A stretch of 37,692 nucleotides of DNA, from NCBI GenBank assembly GCA_000151295.1, contig GG745393.1, forward strand, positions 17,506 to 55,197. The letters run 5' to 3'. The notes beneath the pieces were generated by a model that was not told where the DNA came from, did no database searches, and saw only the letters and a list, made by a program, of their open reading frames with translations. The position numbers were made by a program, and so were the translations under genes. The stretch comes from Allomyces macrogynus ATCC 38327. Taxonomy: Eukaryota; Blastocladiomycota; Blastocladiomycetes; Blastocladiales; Blastocladiaceae. Positions 21,701-30,656 of this stretch are shown here, in pieces. Numbering within the stretch: the first letter of the stretch is position 1; the number at the start of each line of letters is the position of its first letter.

Positions 21701-21868
21701 CGGCGCATTGGTCGCAGCCAGCCGGCCGACGAGAGCTGCGGATACCCTTTCGACCAGCCTGTGGGGGCTACCAAGTAAATTCCATTTTGACTGGCAGGCC
21801 TGGAGACGAGGAGGACCCACCGCTTGCTGCTGCAACAAGGGTGCAAGTTCGTCGACCATTGTCACCAT
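18715..21868 (-). CDS. Class C receptor paralogue R2, probably decaying
   Basis: R2 is a paralogue of R1 on the opposite strand. Exons inferred: 21868-21628, 21561-21297, 21231-21182, 20998-20908, 20825-20240, 20189-19734, 19661-19428, 19351-19020, with tail homology to 18715. The PBP1 ectodomain (AQFTICVVLP, HPAVGGITRQINQ, SMGWTSVTSLASSDS, GASGDVEL) and TM1-TM4 (SFPFLASTALG, AAVKAHRVYRIF, VAVVMGVQTVLYAIWIG) align with R1 and share its intron positions. Damage: no clear signal peptide upstream of AQFT; the DNA matching R1's TM5, the FNEAK-type loop and the start of TM6 is missing (reading goes from DLAYVV straight to LAFVLTIIGS); single-base frame changes near 19473, 19856 and 21183; and TAG at 19022-19020 where R1 has a Trp, inside the PH-like region. 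The PH terminal helix (QWSAAMAASACK) still follows. The frame errors may be technical; the membrane-segment loss and stop are harder to dismiss. It could be a pseudogene or a truncated receptor. Confidence 0.72.
21085..21231 (-). repeat. tandemly duplicated mini-exon in receptor R2
   Basis: On the minus strand, the exon starting at 21231 (AG|TGCGTTGAGCGACAAGTC, encoding SALSDKSTYNYFFRTVQ) is followed about 118 nt later by a second copy starting at 21113 (AG|TGCGTTGAGCGGCAATTC, encoding SALSGNSTFLRTF). Each copy has its own upstream AG acceptor and a GTA-type donor. R1 has only one copy. The second copy is shorter by about two to three codons and continues stop-free into the next exon. Confidence 0.75.
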
Positions 21869-22497
21869 GACCCGTTATATTTTTCCGAACGCAACGACGA
21901 CGAAAATGGAAGTGGAGAGAAAAGAGAACTTGTATGCCAAGTGTATCATGGACAAGAGCATCGATGGTCTGCACAGCCCGCGAAGGAGGCCGGTGAGGGG
22001 GGCGCGGGGTTGGCGGCCGATGGTCAAGCGATCGATGGTACGCGACGCGTTGGTTGACGCCGATTTGGTGGGGGTCTGCAGCGTTGTTGACATTTTGCGC
22101 CGAGTAGCATGGTTCGCGTGGTCCAGATCGAGTCGAGGATATTGCAGGGCCGCCGATTGTCGACGACGACGTGAACTGGTTGCTGCCAGCGCGAAGAACG
22201 GTTTTCAAACTCGCACGACACCTGCCCACAAACGTCCCGCACACGATGGTGGAACGCGTCTCGCGTTGCCGACATTTCCACCCGGCGAGTCGAAGGGGCG
22301 GAAAGGAGCGCGAGCCGCAACACGATGCAGTATTGCAGCGCTTTCTCTCCAGCGCACCGCTTGCCAACAACGGAGAGCCAAGGCCCCACTATTCAATTTG
22401 ATACATTCTACGGCCATGATGCTCTCGGCGGGCTCCTCCGCGCATCGACCCAAAATCATAAAGAATTCGAATCGCACCGCCGGCGCGCCTTGCACCG
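21869..22497. other. region between receptor R2 and metacaspase (same strand)
   Basis: This should contain the metacaspase 3' UTR and the R2 promoter. Just upstream of the R2 start is an AT-rich element reading AAAAATATAA on the minus strand (about 21877-21886), too close to the ATG to act as a normal TATA box unless the true start lies elsewhere. A minus-strand frame of 200 codons (21768-22370) has no domain. The missing R2 signal-peptide exon was sought here and not found. Confidence 0.35.
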
Positions 22498-23750
22498 TCA
22501 GAGCGCAAACGGTGTGTTCAAATCCAACACGCGGCCCACCGCCAACTGCGGCACCTGGTCCAACCCGCCCTTCTTCATGGCCGCGCGCATCTGCACGAGC
22601 AAGTCCCAATACGTGACATTGGCTTTACGCTGCCCATTGCCGTCAAACATGCTCTGTAGTAACGCATAAGTCATGGCGCCCGACGCGGTCCCGCCCAATG
22701 ACTCGACGCGCGTATCGGCCGAGGTCTGGTCGTCGCGGCAACTTGTCAGGGCAATCACGTCGGCCTTGTTCTCGTAATCGCCGTCGTCGTCGGGGTGCTG
22801 GTCGGTCGAAGGTCGCGTTGACGTGAAAAGTTCCGGCTGTGCGGCGCCGGAGCGGAACTGGTAGACAAAGGGCAGATCGAGCACGGTGCCTGAGTGGCAC
22901 GCGTCGATGAGCACGCTGTGGGGAAAGGGCGCAGGTGAGTGCAGACTACATGGATAGGTGGCGTGAAGGTGCCTAACGTACGTCAAGCGCACGCCCTTGG
23001 GCAGAGGTGCAATCAAAGCGCGGTGGAGATCGTCATCGACAAGGAAACCTGGTCGTGCAAAAGAGGCGTGGATCAGAAGTCATGAAAAAGCGCCGGCATC
23101 GGGTGGAATAGGGTGCAAACGGCACCGTTTTGCCACGCATCCCATGGCACAATCGCCTCGTCGAACCCGTCAAGTTCATCCTGACTGAAATCTTGCACAC
23201 GTCCACCGTCTGCGGTGATATGACAGGCGTGGACAAATGGGTGAGTTTTTCGCACCCACCCAACGCAAAAACGGCTCGGGCAAGTACATACGCCCCGAAT
23301 AAAAGAACACGAGAGAGTCGCCCGCCTTGGCGCCCTGTACGAGCCAGTCAATCGCAGCCAAGATATTTTGCCGCGTGGGCCAGACAGGACACCGCTGCAG
23401 AGCGTCGGATCCGTCCTGGACATAGTCGTCGACGAGAACTTCGATGGCGCCGAACCCAAAGTAGTTGCCGAGCAGCGTGTTCATGTTGCGCACGTCGTTA
23501 CCGGCGCCCATCAGTGGCGGGTAGGGCGCGCCACCCTGGTATGTGATACCCACGAGCACGGCTTTTTTGTTCCCGCTACGAATAGTCCAGCGTGAGCGTC
23601 GTGTCGGGTCCGTGCAGATCAGGTGGCAGGCATCACGCACGCCAAGTGCGTGGCCAGCGAGTCGGCGCGCTTCGTGACGCGGCGGCCGCCGTGGTCGTCC
23701 GTGTCGGCGTGTGCGGATGCGGGAGTGCTTACGTTCGCGTTGGACATCAT
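22498..23750 (-). CDS. Type I metacaspase
   Basis: This is a Cys/His-dependent, Arg/Lys-specific protease of the caspase-hemoglobinase fold. Five exons join cleanly: 23750-23641, 23575-23292, 23209-23126, 23048-22982 and 22915-22498, giving 320 residues. The start is the ATG at 23750 (an adjacent in-frame ATG lies at 23747); upstream codons have no ATG. The N-terminal extension is short (about 37 residues), without the Pro/Gln-rich prodomain typical of yeast Mca1. The p20 part begins NKKAVLVGITYQG and includes GAGNDVRNMNTLL and DSLVFFYSGHGG, whose catalytic His codon (CAC) is split by the intron 23291-23210. The active-site Cys lies in LIDACHSGTVLDLPF. The p10-like part has ENKADVIALTSCRDDQTSAD, AMTYALLQSM and ends DLNTPFAL. 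All frames are intact. Roles in fungi include stress response and protein quality control. Confidence 0.96.
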
Positions 23751-24309
23751 GGTGCTGCAGTCGAGAGGAGGTGGAGAGCGTGGAAGAGAGCAGCGCGCGT
23801 GCTTTTCGAGCAGCAGCAGGCGTAGCAGGGTGAGTTTGTCGCTTGTCCTCGGGCGCCACGACAAAAGGTGGTCGTTGGCCGATGTCGTCGACTGACTTGG
23901 TTCACGCAGCTACTGCCTTGGTTGTTCGTGCTGCACCGGCGCGCCGTTGGGGATCTTTGCGGTCATTGCGAGAGAGTGCACGAGAGCGTGGGTGCGCCAC
24001 TGGCGTGTCGCTCGGTCAGTGCTCACCTGGGCCCTGGGCCGGTGCGGGGCACTGGAGCGAGCGTCGGGCGCGGCCGCGGGACACTCACGTCGTGCTCCCC
24101 CATGGAATGCACGAGGATGCCCACCGCACGCTGCACACGATTCGCTTCCATCGTTGGCCACTCTCAAGTACTGCTCGCGAAGCGCGTCAGCCACGACCTG
24201 GCCGGAGTCCTAACATACACGACCGTGATCCGCGACGACCAGCAAACGCAGCAGCGGCACCGCATATTGGACACGCCTGCAAATCGACCCCAACACCCCC
24301 CCTTCAACC
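23751..24309. other. divergent promoter region (metacaspase / M20 amidohydrolase)
   Basis: The two genes start 559 bases apart and point away from each other, so this stretch holds both promoters. Open frames here (for example 23843-24406 plus) are without domains. A C-rich run immediately precedes the ATG at 24310. Confidence 0.4.
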
Positions 24310-26154
24310 ATGGTGGCCCACGCCGACCTCGACACCGTGCGCTCCGCCGCCAAAGAGTTCATTGAGACCATCTCGGCCGAGTTGCGCGAGCTCTCGCTGC
24401 AGGTAGGGCATGCTGAACGGCCAACGGAAGTATTTCGACGCGTCTCTGACCCGCCGCACTGCGGCACGCGTCGATAGCTCCACGCGCACCCGGAGGAGGG
24501 CTTCAACGAGTACTTTGCCCACCGGCTCATCACCGAGTACCTGGCCCGCAAGCCGCACATCCATGTCGCCCCGTCCAAGGACAAAACCATGGTCACGGCG
24601 TTTGTCGCCACGTTTGATCATTCCGCGTCGAGTGCCGGCGGCGCCAGCTACGGCCAGGACGCCATGACCACCATTGGATTTTGCTCAGAGTGCGTTGGAA
24701 ACGATGCTAAAGCGTGTGTTGGTGGGGATCGCGCGACTGATTCGACGAGTTTGCGCGCTCTAGATACGATGCGCTGCCCATGGGCCACGCGTGCGGCCAC
24801 AGTACGTTTCTGTTGCCTAGCTACGGCACTGATCGCGACTCATAGAAGTGCCCCCGTTGTTTTCCACCAGATTTGATTGCCATTTCCGGCATCGGCGCGT
24901 TCCTGGTGCGTCCTTGCTGGGTTGATCCTGTTCTCTTTCCGCGACAATTTTCTCACCTTTCTAGTCGGCCCACAGGCCGCCACGCACCTGGCCGAGCACT
25001 TTGACTTACCGGTGCGGCTCAAGCTGTTTGGCACGCCCGGCGAGGAGGGCAAGGGCGGGAAAATCAACATGATCAATGCTGGCGACTGTACGCTCACCCT
25101 GCACGCTCACAGTTCTTGGTCGGACCGTCAACTGATACTGGCCCGCTTTCCGTGATGGCGCCTAGTTGCCGATGTTGATTTTGCCATGATGCTGCATCCC
25201 GGAAACATCGACCTCGCGTACCCGACCTACCTTGCCTCGATGGTGCAGAGTTGATTGTCTTTTCACCATGCCGGTGCGGCAGTGACTGACCAGCGTGATC
25301 ACCCCCTCTGTAGCATATTGACGTCGAGTACTTTGGCAAGGAGGCGCACGCAGCGTCGTCGCCATGGGACGGTTCGTATCCAACTTCTTCATCGACTGCT
25401 GGTCACAGTTGACCAAAATTGATCCGAATCGTACAGGTGTCAACGCCCTCGACGCCGTCGTGACGGCCTTCAACGCGATCGCGCACCTGCGGCAACAAAT
25501 TTTGCCGACTGACCGCATCCACGGCGTGATCACGCACGGCGGGGCCGCGCCCAACATCATTCCGGCCTACACGCGTGCTGAAGTCATGGTGCGGTCCGAG
25601 CGGCAGGACCACTTGCAGGAGAATCTGTTCCCGCGGGTCATGGCGTGTCTCGAGAGCGGAGCGGCGGCGGCCGGGTGCACGATGAAGTCGGGCACGGAGC
25701 CAATGTACGCGGATGTGGTCACAAACGTGCCCATGACCGACGTTTACGCGCGCGAGTTGCTGGTGCAGATTGGTGTGGATGTGGGCGACCCGCACGAGCA
25801 GCGCAGCGTGTCGCGCGGATCAACGGATATGGGCAACGTGTGCTACGTGGTGCCGAGCATTCACAATGTGTTTGATACGGGGTGCAGGCCGAAATTCACT
25901 CGGAAGAGTTTTTGGCCCATGCCAAGGTGCGCTTGGCTGTATTCTTTGGTTTGGTTCAGTTCTTTGGTCAAGTTCTCTCATCGTGAACGTTTCTCGAAGA
26001 ATAGACGCAAGAAGCGCACGACAAGACGCTGCAGCGCGTGGCGTGCCTCGTTATGGTGGCCTACTCGCTCATGACCGACGCGGACCTGCGCTCGCGGGCG
26101 CGCGCCGAGTTTGCCAAGGTGCCCAAGCCCACGCACGACGCGCCGGCCGCGTAG
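24310..26154 (+). CDS. M20-family amidohydrolase, PM20D2/ACY1L2-like
   Basis: This is a metallo-amidohydrolase of the M20D type. The nearest family is animal PM20D2, which cleaves beta-alanyl and related dipeptides, and bacterial p-aminobenzoyl-glutamate hydrolase-like enzymes. Nine exons: 24310-24402, 24478-24689, 24764-24801, 24871-24905, 24965-25087, 25166-25242, 25314-25371, 25437-25926 and 26005-26154, about 425 residues, close to the family's usual size. Motifs in order are HAHPEEGFNEYFAH, GFCSEYDALPMGHACGHN (metal site), LFGTPGEEGKGGK (general base Glu), MMLHPG, YFGKEAHAASSPWDGVNAL, GVITHGGAAPNIIPAYT, STDMGNVCYVVPSIHNVF and IHSEEFLAHAK. One base appears missing at the exon 4 donor (about 24905) and one in the G run at 25879-25882; both occur in homopolymers and are probably sequencing errors. 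No targeting signal was seen, so a cytosolic location is likely. Confidence 0.92.
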
Positions 26155-26393
26155 AGCTCAGTGGAGAAGGCGGACCGAGACGCCGCGGCGCATGTCGGGG
26201 TGGACAAGGTGCGCGCCGCGGCAGAGAATATAGACCTGTATCTATTTTGTTACATCGAGTGGGCTCGAGCGAAAAGCATGATGATTCAGAATCTGCCGAT
26301 GGATGATCGCCAAGGTGGTGTGAGTGCACTTGGCCTGCTGTGCGCACAGCACGATGAGCACAGCGACGGCAGCTGCGCTGCACGAAGACGGCC

Positions 26394-29300
26394 ATGGCCG
26401 ACGCAGGCCGCCCACCACGACCGCGGCCGCCCCCACCGCCCGCATTATCGCAGAGCCCGGCGCCGCCGCCTGCTCACGACTTGCTGCATTCGTCCCGGTC
26501 GGCGGATTTCACCTCAACGTCACGATCAGCACCGCCTGCAAGACCAAAACTCGGCAGTCAGCCACCCACCTCGAATGCCCAACCCGCAGCAAATCATGCG
26601 CCTCGCCGCCAACACGGTCCCGGAAAAGCTTCCGCTGCGGTTCCGTCGTGGGCGACGTGGAAGAGCGTCTTCACGGCAGCACGCGAGGAGCAGCTTCAGC
26701 GCATTAACGAGCGCAAGAGCACGCACTCCGTCCATCAGCCGCACGATCATGCCGCACCTGCGCATGTTCGCGCCGTCGACCAGTCTACACCAGACGAGCG
26801 CGGCGCGGCAAGTACGCCCTCGGTGCTCATGACTGCGGTCAGCCGCGCGCAGAGGACGACGTTGACGACGTCGTCGCTTGGCGCTCCAACACCCAGTTTC
26901 TCATTACCGCTCCCGCCACGTTCGCTGCGCCGACGACCGGCCTCTCCGCCGCGCGAACCGGATCCGCGCCCGGTGAAGCGGACACGAACGAGTATCGACG
27001 CTCGCGGGCTCGATCACGCTGGCGTGCGGGCCGTCCATGCTGTTGCATCGGCGCTCGCCACGACTAAACGACCTGAGGCACCTGCTTCTACAACCGCGAC
27101 TATTCCCGGTGCCAATACGGGCGCCCTCTCCACCATTTCGTCGGCCGCCCGCGCACCATTTGACCCGCCGCGGCTGGCTCGGCACCCTCCACTGGCGACG
27201 CCGCCGCCTGCCGCTGCTGCATTGTCTCGACCCCCATGGCTGCCGCCGTTACCCACTGCGTCGGGTGTTGCGACTCCCTCGCCCGGTGCTCCGGTTCCGG
27301 CCCGAACTGTACCGTCGTCGTCGTTTCATGCATGGATGCGCTCCCGCAGCGACCAGGAGAAATTTGCACCGCGGTTTGCGAAACTCGGCGATGACGGCGG
27401 GACAATTCGGCGACTTTCGTCGATTGTATCGGGCCGCCCAATTGCGGCCACTGGGCCAGACGCGGCTCGCGCGCCTACATCAGCGAGCTCGACGCCGTCT
27501 TTGCGGCTGACCCCGCCGAACCATTCTGGCCGCACTGCGGCGTCGGCGCTGTCGGCAATCTTGAACGGACATACGCCCGCGCCAGCGGCCCCCACGGCTG
27601 CACAGTCGTCGGGCGGTCGTCCTCCAGATCTCGCGAGCCATCTTGCGACATTGTCGTGGCCCATGGCCGTTCCTCTCTCCCTGACTCGCGCGGATCGCTC
27701 CCTGGCATCCTCCGCGGCGACGTCGAGCCCCTCCCTGCAGTGGACCGGGCTCTCACCATCAATGCCATCTTCGCCGCCGCGGGTTTCAGGCACAAGTTTT
27801 GCATGGTCAACTGAAAATCCTCGATTTGGTGCTCCACCTCTACCGCCTCCTGGCGCGACACCAGTTGGTACACAAACCGGCGCAGGTGAGCACGGAGTAC
27901 CAAGTGCTTTGCCCCCTACACGGTCGATTTTTGCTACTCCGAGTTTGGCACCTCCGCCGCCACCGCTAGCAGCCCCACCCCCATCACCTCGCTATGCTGA
28001 TGAATGGGTGCGTTTCCACGCGACCGGACCCCCACGTCCTCCGACCGTGCCGGCAAGCGAGAGCACGATCTGGTCGCGCTCGAAGACATCACCTCGCACC
28101 GCATCATCCACTCGCTCGTCGCTGCGCCGTGCTGCCGCCCATGGTGATGCGTCGCGTCGAGACCGCTCGTTGCCAACTGGCCTGCCGCCGACCGCTGTGG
28201 AGATGCGCGCGATTCCGTCGAGCGTGTCGCCCTCGCGCGAGGGAAGCCAGGCCGGCAGCCCGCCTACGATGCAACCTCGCTCATCCCAAACGGGTCATGT
28301 CCATGCTGGTATGCGCGTTTGCTGTCGTAGGAACCATCCTCTCTCTTTATTTTTGTTCTCGCTCACCGTGATTCTCGCGAATTAGGTGCGACCCCAACTC
28401 GTGTGGGCCAAAAGCAAGTGATCGTTCTTTTCCCGGTCCGCCGAACTCCACGGGCGAGCCCAGTGGTAGGGACGCAACGCGCCGACGCACAGCCATCGCC
28501 CCGTCGACCATCAACCACACCGCAACTGGAAGCGGCACGCACCCCTGGTCCTGTGCGCCGATCACCACCCGTCCCACCGCCACAACCGGATGCGGCGTGT
28601 GCTCCAGATTCTGAGCGCCAATTCGAGCACGACCCACCACCACTACTGCCCAAGTCCCGCTCGCTCGCCGCACCGGATCGTACCCAGCTGTCTCCACCGC
28701 GCGATCAGCCGGTACCGCCTCGCGTCGTGACTCTCGGTGGTCGTGATCCGGTTTCTCGCTCGCCGAGCACGCCGATATTGCCGCGCGAACGGCCACGCGA
28801 GGCTCCAGTGGCCAGCGTGTTCCCCAATCGGCCGCAGTTCACGATGCCCACGGCCTTACGGCGCACGCCCGAGCCGCCGGAGCCGCTGTCGTCCAAGCCG
28901 CCGCCTTCCAAGGGTGCGGCGCCAGGTACCGCCGCTGGGTCCGTCACGGCGGTGCCACCTGCAAACACCGAGACTGCGGGCACGCAGAAGCGAGTGCCGC
29001 GCAAGCACACGACGATTGTATTGTCGGACATGGACTCGGACTCGGACTCGGACTTGGAGGCGGGGTTGGATTTGGACAGTGGCTCGGATTCAGTGCGCGC
29101 TCCACCAGACGGTGCCACCGCAGCGATGCGGCTAGCAACGGCGCTTGATCCAGCACCAACGCCGTCTCCTGACCCGGTGCCGCTGCCCGACCCACCGTCC
29201 CAACCCTCGCTTCGAATGGGGCCTCGGCCATCGCTCGACCCGACGCCTCCACGATCGCTCGACCCAGTCCCTCCATTGTCCGATACGGCGCCTCCGCCGT

Positions 29301-30265
29301 CATCCAACCCGTCACCGCCGAAGTTTCCTGATCCGATGCCTCCAGGATCATTGTCTTGGCTTGGCCTGGCACCGTCACCTATACCCGTTCCAGTCGCGCC
29401 ACCACCGCCGGTGTTTCCCCCATATGCGGTCCTTCCGCCGTCGATGGGCGGCGCGGGACTCAACCTCTTCCCGCCGCCGTTCCCGTCGCCATTTCCGTCG
29501 CCTTTCCTGCCTGATGCGACCACGGACGGCGGGCATGATTCCGCGTCATCGTCGAGCGACGACTCTGGATCCCGATCATCGAGCTCGTCGCATTCGTCTG
29601 ATTACGAGACAGACTGGGACTTGGGCGACGAGTCGGACGCGGAGCCAGACGCGGATATGCCCCCACCCCCGCCGCCCTTCCTGCATCCACCACCCTTCCC
29701 GCATCCGCCACCGCCACTGAGCATGTTTGGACTGTACCAGCCGCCCCCCGTTGTCGTGAACGATATTTGGGAACGGTGGGGCGACGACGATTGGTGGGAT
29801 GAGGGGCCGGCCGAAGGCGAAGGGTCGGTTGAGGACGAGGAGACGGCCGAAGATGAGGAGACGGCCGAGGATGAGGGGTCCGTCGAGGATGAGGGGTCGG
29901 TCGAGGACGAGGGACCAGACGAAACCAAGGAGGATGAGTATGACGAGACCGATGACGAGGGATCAATTGTGATAGTGCGAGGCGGGTATGATGGCGAGGT
30001 CTACAGCGAGGAAGAGTACAAAGATGATGACGAGGAGGATTTCGCGGCCGAGCGTGCGCCGCTCCCGCTCGAGGGCCCCATGATCCTGTTCCCGATTGGG
30101 ATCGAGCCGCGCCCGCTGGTGCGGTTCCGCTGGCGTGCCAAGTTGCGGGCGGTCAACATGCGGCTCTGCGAACCCATGATCATCTTGAACCCGGTGGCGC
30201 GCGAGTTTGAGTATGATGGCGAGGAGCGGCGGTGGACGGTGGGGGAGCGGTGGGATTGGGAATGA
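26394..30265 (+). CDS. Large proline-rich/acidic disordered protein, hypothetical
   Basis: Two long open frames (26394-28308 and 28386-30265) join through a 77-nt intron (GTATGC at 28309, TTAG ending 28385; a CTCACCGTGAT branch-like element precedes the acceptor). The result is about 1264 residues, starting at ATG 26394 (MADAGRPPRP). Most is Pro/Ser/Ala/Thr-rich and predicted disordered. There is a basic bipartite-like cluster (LRRRPASPPREPDPR, then PVKRTRTSID), an SDSDSDLEAGLDLDSGSDS-type acidic Ser patch suitable for casein kinase 2, Pro-Phe-Pro repeats, then a Glu/Asp repeat block (EDEETAEDE, SVEDEG; about 29815-29920). The last 70 residues (from PMILFPIGIEPRPLVRFRWR to the stop) look folded and are the part most likely to be conserved. 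A nuclear or scaffold role is only an inference; no family was recognised. Confidence 0.7.
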
Positions 30266-30656
30266 AGTGCTTTGCTTCAACATATCGTTTCCAGGTGAGA
30301 GAGCCAAGCAAAAGGCAAACTACCAGCATGTGTGCAGGCAAACAGTGCCCACAATGGCAAAACAAATGAACACGATGACAAGTAGGAAAAACGCAAAAAA
30401 AGACTCCTAGATTCCAGTCAAGAGTGAGTATGGGAGGTTATCCCCTGAATCTTGCCATTCAAGTTCCACTGAGGCCTAACCCATCTCCTCTCCGCCGCTT
30501 TCACAAATCCCCTTGCAAAAGGTACATGTCAGTGATCCCCGACGGCGACGCACCGTCCTATCTCGCCTCGTTGGCCAACGATAAGGAAATTTATTCAGCA
30601 AAAGCGCCTGGATCTAATCCAGAGTCGTCCCCATTCCTTCCCGTCCGCCAGTCCAG
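30266..30656. other. convergent intergenic region (proline-rich protein / tmcB-like)
   Basis: Both genes end here. The stretch is comparatively A-rich (about 30300-30410) and probably contains polyadenylation signals for both transcripts. No other feature was seen. Confidence 0.4.

Noticed and set aside
21768..22370. Minus-strand frame upstream of R2 as its missing N-terminal exon
   Set aside because: It contains no signal-peptide-like hydrophobic run, and its end is out of frame with the R2 ectodomain. No splice pair joins it convincingly.
23843..24406. 187-codon plus-strand frame before the M20 gene
   Set aside because: Arg/Pro/His-rich composition, no domain, and it overlaps the real first exon in a different frame.
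28705..29523. 272-codon minus-strand Gly/Ser-rich frame
   Set aside because: It is the complement of the Pro/Asp-rich coding region of the large disordered protein and has no start context or domain.
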